A stretch of DNA of 9,048 nucleotides, from the NCBI GenBank assembly GCA_020846575.1, contig JADLDQ010000027.1, positions 1 to 9,048 on the forward strand, read 5' to 3'. This DNA comes from Burkholderiales bacterium. GTDB lineage: Bacteria; Pseudomonadota; Gammaproteobacteria; Burkholderiales; SG8-39. Shown here in pieces: positions 7,382-9,048 of the stretch. A program made the translations under genes and the position numbers. A model generated the notes under the pieces. It was not told where the DNA came from and ran no database searches. It saw only the letters and a list, made by a program, of their open reading frames with translations. The stretch's first letter is position 1. Each line of letters starts with the position of its first letter.

Positions 7382-7388
7382 GAGAGGA
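7382..7388 (+). promoter_or_regulatory. Shine-Dalgarno GAGAGGA for the flavoprotein gene
   Basis: GAGAGGA lies seven bases before ATG 7396. The in-frame GTG at 7345, which would add 17 residues, has no such site, and those residues resemble nothing in the family, so 7396 is chosen. The 135-base gap before this gene shows no recognisable promoter or T-tract terminator. Confidence 0.6.
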
Positions 7389-7395
7389 TGCGACC

Positions 7396-8514
7396 ATGCG
7401 AACGCCCATCTGTGAGCGCCTCGGCTGCGAGGTGCCGATCTTCGCCTTCACCCACTGCCGCGACGTCGTCGTCGAGGTGACGAAGGCCGGCGGCTACGGC
7501 GTACTGGGCGCGCTCACGTACTCGCCGGAACAGTTCGAGATCGAACTGCGCTGGATCGACGAGCACGTCGGCGGCCGGCCCTACGGCGTGGACATCGTGA
7601 TCCCCAACAAGTACGACAAGGAGGCCGCGAAGGCGCCGGGGCCGCTGAAGGAACTGATCCCCGAGAAGCAGCGCGCCTTCGTGCGCGAGATGCTCGATGC
7701 GGCCGGCATCCCGCCGCTGCCGCCGGGCGAAGACGAGCGCATCTACCAGGACTACATGGCGCGCGAGCGCAACTACACGCCCGAAGGCGCCACCCGGTTC
7801 ATCGAGGTGACGCTGCGCCACGACAAGGTGAACCTGGTGGTGAGCGCGCTCGGCGCCCCGCCCGGGGACGCCGTGGAGGAGTTCCACCGGCGCGGCATCC
7901 TGGTCGGCGGCATGTGCGGCAGCCCGGCGCACACCCGCCACCAGCGCCAGGCAGGCGTCGATCTGCTGATCGCCCAGGGCACCGAGGCCGGCGGGCACAC
8001 CGGCACCATCTCCACGCTGGTGCTGGTGCCGATGGTGGTGGAGGCCGCCGGCGGCATCCCGGTGCTCGCGGCCGGCGGCATCAGCCGCGGCAGCCAGATC
8101 GCGGCGGCCCTGGCGCTCGGGGCGCAGGGCGTATGGTGCGGCACCGTCTGGCTCGGAACGCGCGAGAGCGAGTTGACGCCGATGGAGAAGCGGGTGCTGT
8201 TCCGGGCGCGCACCGAGGACGCGGTCATCCGCCGCTGGATGTCGGGCAAGACCGTGCGCATGATCCGCAGCAAGGCCTCGGAAGCCTGGGAGCAGCCCGG
8301 CGCGCCCGCTCCGCTGATGGCGCCGCTGCAGAGCATCCTGTTCAACCAGGCCAAGGCGCGCATCGAGCGCGCCCAGCGCGACGAGTACTGCTCCTTCCCC
8401 GCGGGCCAGGTGGCCGGCACCATGAGCGGCGAGACCACGGTGCGCGAGATCATGTACGCGCTGCAGAACGAGTACCTGAGCGCGATGGAGAGGCTGGTGG
8501 CTTTCGGGAAGTAG
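7396..8514 (+). CDS. Nitronate monooxygenase / FabK-like FMN-dependent TIM-barrel protein
   Basis: A 372-residue protein of the nitronate monooxygenase (2-nitropropane dioxygenase-like) family, cytoplasmic and FMN-binding. Seen: an N-terminal ICERLGCEVPIFAF segment, AGGYGVLGAL (31-40), GGMCGSPAHTRHQRQAGVD, the signature AQGTEAGGHTG (193-203) whose His201 aligns with the active-site histidine of nitronate monooxygenases and FabK, PVLAAGGISRG (222-232) binding the FMN phosphate, and ALGAQGVWCGTVWL (240-253). Family members oxidise alkyl nitronates, but FabK is an enoyl-ACP reductase and many members are uncharacterised. In a CoA-dependent operon, a reductase on an unsaturated acyl-CoA is a reasonable alternative. 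A stretch at about residues 68-140, rich in charge and proline, separates the first strands from VVSALG and is longer than in compact members. Same strand as the CoA-transferase gene, 135 bases downstream. Family certain; reaction not. Confidence 0.9.
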   Translation: MRTPICERLGCEVPIFAFTHCRDVVVEVTKAGGYGVLGALTYSPEQFEIELRWIDEHVGGRPYGVDIVIPNKYDKEAAKAPGPLKELIPEKQRAFVREMLDAAGIPPLPPGEDERIYQDYMARERNYTPEGATRFIEVTLRHDKVNLVVSALGAPPGDAVEEFHRRGILVGGMCGSPAHTRHQRQAGVDLLIAQGTEAGGHTGTISTLVLVPMVVEAAGGIPVLAAGGISRGSQIAAALALGAQGVWCGTVWLGTRESELTPMEKRVLFRARTEDAVIRRWMSGKTVRMIRSKASEAWEQPGAPAPLMAPLQSILFNQAKARIERAQRDEYCSFPAGQVAGTMSGETTVREIMYALQNEYLSAMERLVAFGK

Positions 8515-8528
8515 CGCCGCGGCGGGAC

Positions 8529-8548
8529 GGCGCGGTTCGAATCGCGCC
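8529..8548 (+). terminator. Possible terminator hairpin after the catabolic cluster
   Basis: GGCGCG (8529-8534) pairs with CGCGCC (8543-8548), extended inward by a G-U and two A-T pairs, 15 bases after the flavoprotein stop. It is a strong, well-placed stem, but no T-run follows, so intrinsic termination is unproven; Rho-dependent ending or 3' protection are alternatives. Confidence 0.4.
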
Positions 8549-8580
8549 GGGCGCGCTGCAATTGAAGGACTTGCGGTCCA

Positions 8581-8617
8581 GTCGGACGCGCTACGTCATT
8601 TCGGAGAGGTGTCCGAC
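8581..8617 (+). repeat. Inverted repeat GTCGGAC / GTCCGAC in the spacer
   Basis: Perfect 7-base arms at 8581-8587 and 8611-8617 are separated by 23 bases. GTCCGA recurs at 8723-8728. The repeat lies upstream of the putative toxin-antitoxin promoter. It could be a protein-binding site or a loose hairpin; chance cannot be excluded. Confidence 0.3.
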
Positions 8618-8668
8618 CCGCGCTGGAGTGCCGCACTGACTGCAGAGCAGAGGTGCTGGACACAAGGT

Positions 8669-8674
8669 TACAAT
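8669..8674 (+). promoter_or_regulatory. Weak sigma70 -10-like box TACAAT for the toxin-antitoxin pair
   Basis: TACAAT differs from TATAAT at one base and lies 73 bases upstream of the antitoxin ATG in a locally AT-richer patch. No good TTGACA-like -35 element stands about 17 bases upstream, nor is there a TGn extension, so the call is weak. Initiation near 8680 would place the inverted repeat at 8696-8720 in the early transcribed region. Confidence 0.25.
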
Positions 8675-8695
8675 TCCAGCGGGCCTGTGAACTGT

Positions 8696-8720
8696 CGGAT
8701 CGTTGGCCTTCAGCGATCCG
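8696..8720 (+). promoter_or_regulatory. Inverted repeat CGGATCG / CGATCCG, candidate operator or 5'UTR hairpin
   Basis: Perfect 7-base arms at 8696-8702 and 8714-8720 flank an 11-base spacer, ending 26 bases before the antitoxin ATG and starting about 22 bases after the TACAAT box. Toxin-antitoxin operons are usually autoregulated through palindromes in this position. The same half-site occurs inside the antitoxin gene at 8778-8788 (GGATCGATCCG). Function is inferred from position and symmetry. Confidence 0.4.
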
Positions 8721-8746
8721 GCGTCCGAACGAATGGATGCGGCGCT

Positions 8747-8995
8747 ATGAATCGCGAACAACTGCTCAAACGCATTTGGATCGATCCGCGACGCTGTGCT
8801 GGGAAGCCGTGTGTGCGCGGCCACCGCATCTGGGTCTCGCTCATACTGGATCTGCTGGCGGATGGTGCGACCTTCGATGAAATCCTCGCCAACTATCCGG
8901 GATTGACTCGGGAAGACATCCAGGCGTGCATAGCGTACGGCTCCGAGATGGCCCGTGAGCGATACGTTCCAATCAAGCTCGAAGATATGGCGTGA
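8747..8995 (+). CDS. DUF433 domain protein, probable antitoxin
   Basis: An 82-residue protein matching DUF433: RIWIDPRRCAGKPCVRGHRIWVSLILDLLADG (9-40) follows the family pattern of an IxxDP, GKPxxRGxR and a hydrophobic helix, and TFDEILANYPGLTREDIQACIAYG (42-65) matches the ...IL..YP.L...DI..... helix. DUF433 proteins typically sit directly upstream of DUF5615/PIN-like genes and are regarded as the antitoxin of that pair; a helix-turn-helix-like fold that binds the promoter is expected. The start codon of the next gene overlaps this stop (GTGA), so the two are coupled. Start at ATG 8747 gives the usual family length; its Shine-Dalgarno is weak. An in-frame GTG at 8609 would translate the promoter and inverted repeat and is rejected. 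Local G+C is about 59% against 69% upstream, and codons such as ATA, CGA and TGT appear, suggesting transfer. Confidence 0.85.
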   Translation: MNREQLLKRIWIDPRRCAGKPCVRGHRIWVSLILDLLADGATFDEILANYPGLTREDIQACIAYGSEMARERYVPIKLEDMA

Positions 8996-9048
8996 GACTC
9001 AAGCTCGACGAGAATCTGGGAAACGACGCGCTTGCCGTCCTGGAAGCG
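8992..9048 (+). CDS. DUF5615/PIN-like toxin, N-terminal 19 codons only (cut by window edge)
   Basis: From GTG 8992 the frame reads MRLKLDENLGNDALAVLEA and stays open to the last base of the window. The opening LKLDENL followed by a helix is the hallmark start of DUF5615 PIN-like proteins, whose early Asp is a probable metal-binding residue of a PIN-type ribonuclease. The GTG overlaps the antitoxin TGA by four bases, the normal arrangement of a coupled antitoxin-toxin pair with the antitoxin first. Most of the protein, including the remaining acidic residues, lies outside the window, so activity and completeness cannot be judged. The call rests on a short but characteristic segment plus the DUF433 neighbour. 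Confidence 0.7.
   Translation, partial: MRLKLDENLGNDALAVLEA

Noticed and set aside
7338..7415. A 25-residue frame starting MKCERRF before and overlapping the flavoprotein start
   Set aside because: No convincing Shine-Dalgarno, no attenuator features, and it overlaps the flavoprotein gene out of frame; a leader peptide cannot be supported.
5869..7998. A 709-codon open frame on the minus strand
   Set aside because: It lies opposite three well-supported genes, has the low-complexity Arg/Ala/His composition typical of antisense frames in GC-rich DNA, and shows no motif.
8529..8548. GGTTCGAATC-like sequence resembling a tRNA T-arm, possibly a tRNA remnant or attachment site
   Set aside because: The canonical 5-bp T-stem register fails at the second pair, and no acceptor, D or anticodon arm is present. 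The symmetry is better explained as a hairpin.
8609..8746. N-terminal extension of the DUF433 protein to an in-frame GTG at 8609
   Set aside because: The extra 46 residues do not resemble DUF433 and would cover the TACAAT box and inverted repeat; the ATG at 8747 gives the usual family length.
1..9048. CRISPR arrays, insertion sequences, rRNA or tRNA genes
   Set aside because: No regularly spaced direct repeats, transposase-like protein or RNA-gene signature was seen on either strand.

Overview
The window is GC-rich (hand counts near 69% G+C in the upstream genes), and every gene I can support lies on the plus strand. The gene types are an MmgE/PrpD protein, a CaiB/BaiF CoA transferase, a crotonase, a nitronate monooxygenase-like flavoprotein and an Fe3+-type ABC transporter. 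That mix is typical of catabolic operons in Betaproteobacteria such as Burkholderiales and uncultured relatives. The assignment is inferred from gene content and composition; there is no rRNA or other marker gene here.

Region 1 (1-8514) reads as one long co-directional cluster. In order it holds the 3' part of an MmgE/PrpD gene, a periplasmic substrate-binding protein, a crotonase, an ABC ATPase, a fused double-domain permease, a family III CoA transferase, and an FMN-dependent nitronate monooxygenase/FabK-like protein. Gaps are 5 to 66 bases, except 135 bases before the last gene. Several gaps hold GC-rich hairpins without a T-run. The simplest reading is uptake of an organic acid, activation to a CoA thioester, and processing by the crotonase, with MmgE/PrpD and flavoprotein steps at unknown points. 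The transporter looks like the ferric-iron family, but its binding protein lacks the paired tyrosines and the histidine of FbpA. Together with the neighbours, this argues for an organic substrate. The substrate cannot be named from the sequence.

Region 2 (8515-8746) is a 232-base non-coding spacer. It has a GC hairpin just after the flavoprotein gene, a weak TACAAT -10-like box and two inverted repeats, one of them placed like an operator or 5'UTR hairpin for the next gene.

Region 3 (8747-9048) falls to about 59% G+C. It carries a DUF433 antitoxin-like gene followed, with a GTGA start/stop overlap, by the first 19 codons of a DUF5615/PIN-like toxin that runs off the right edge. This looks like a separately acquired toxin-antitoxin module beside the metabolic cluster.

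Nothing here is clearly a wholly new system. The best leads are the repurposed Fe3+-type importer in a CoA-dependent operon, active-site departures in the crotonase and the MmgE/PrpD protein, and the putative operator of the toxin-antitoxin pair.
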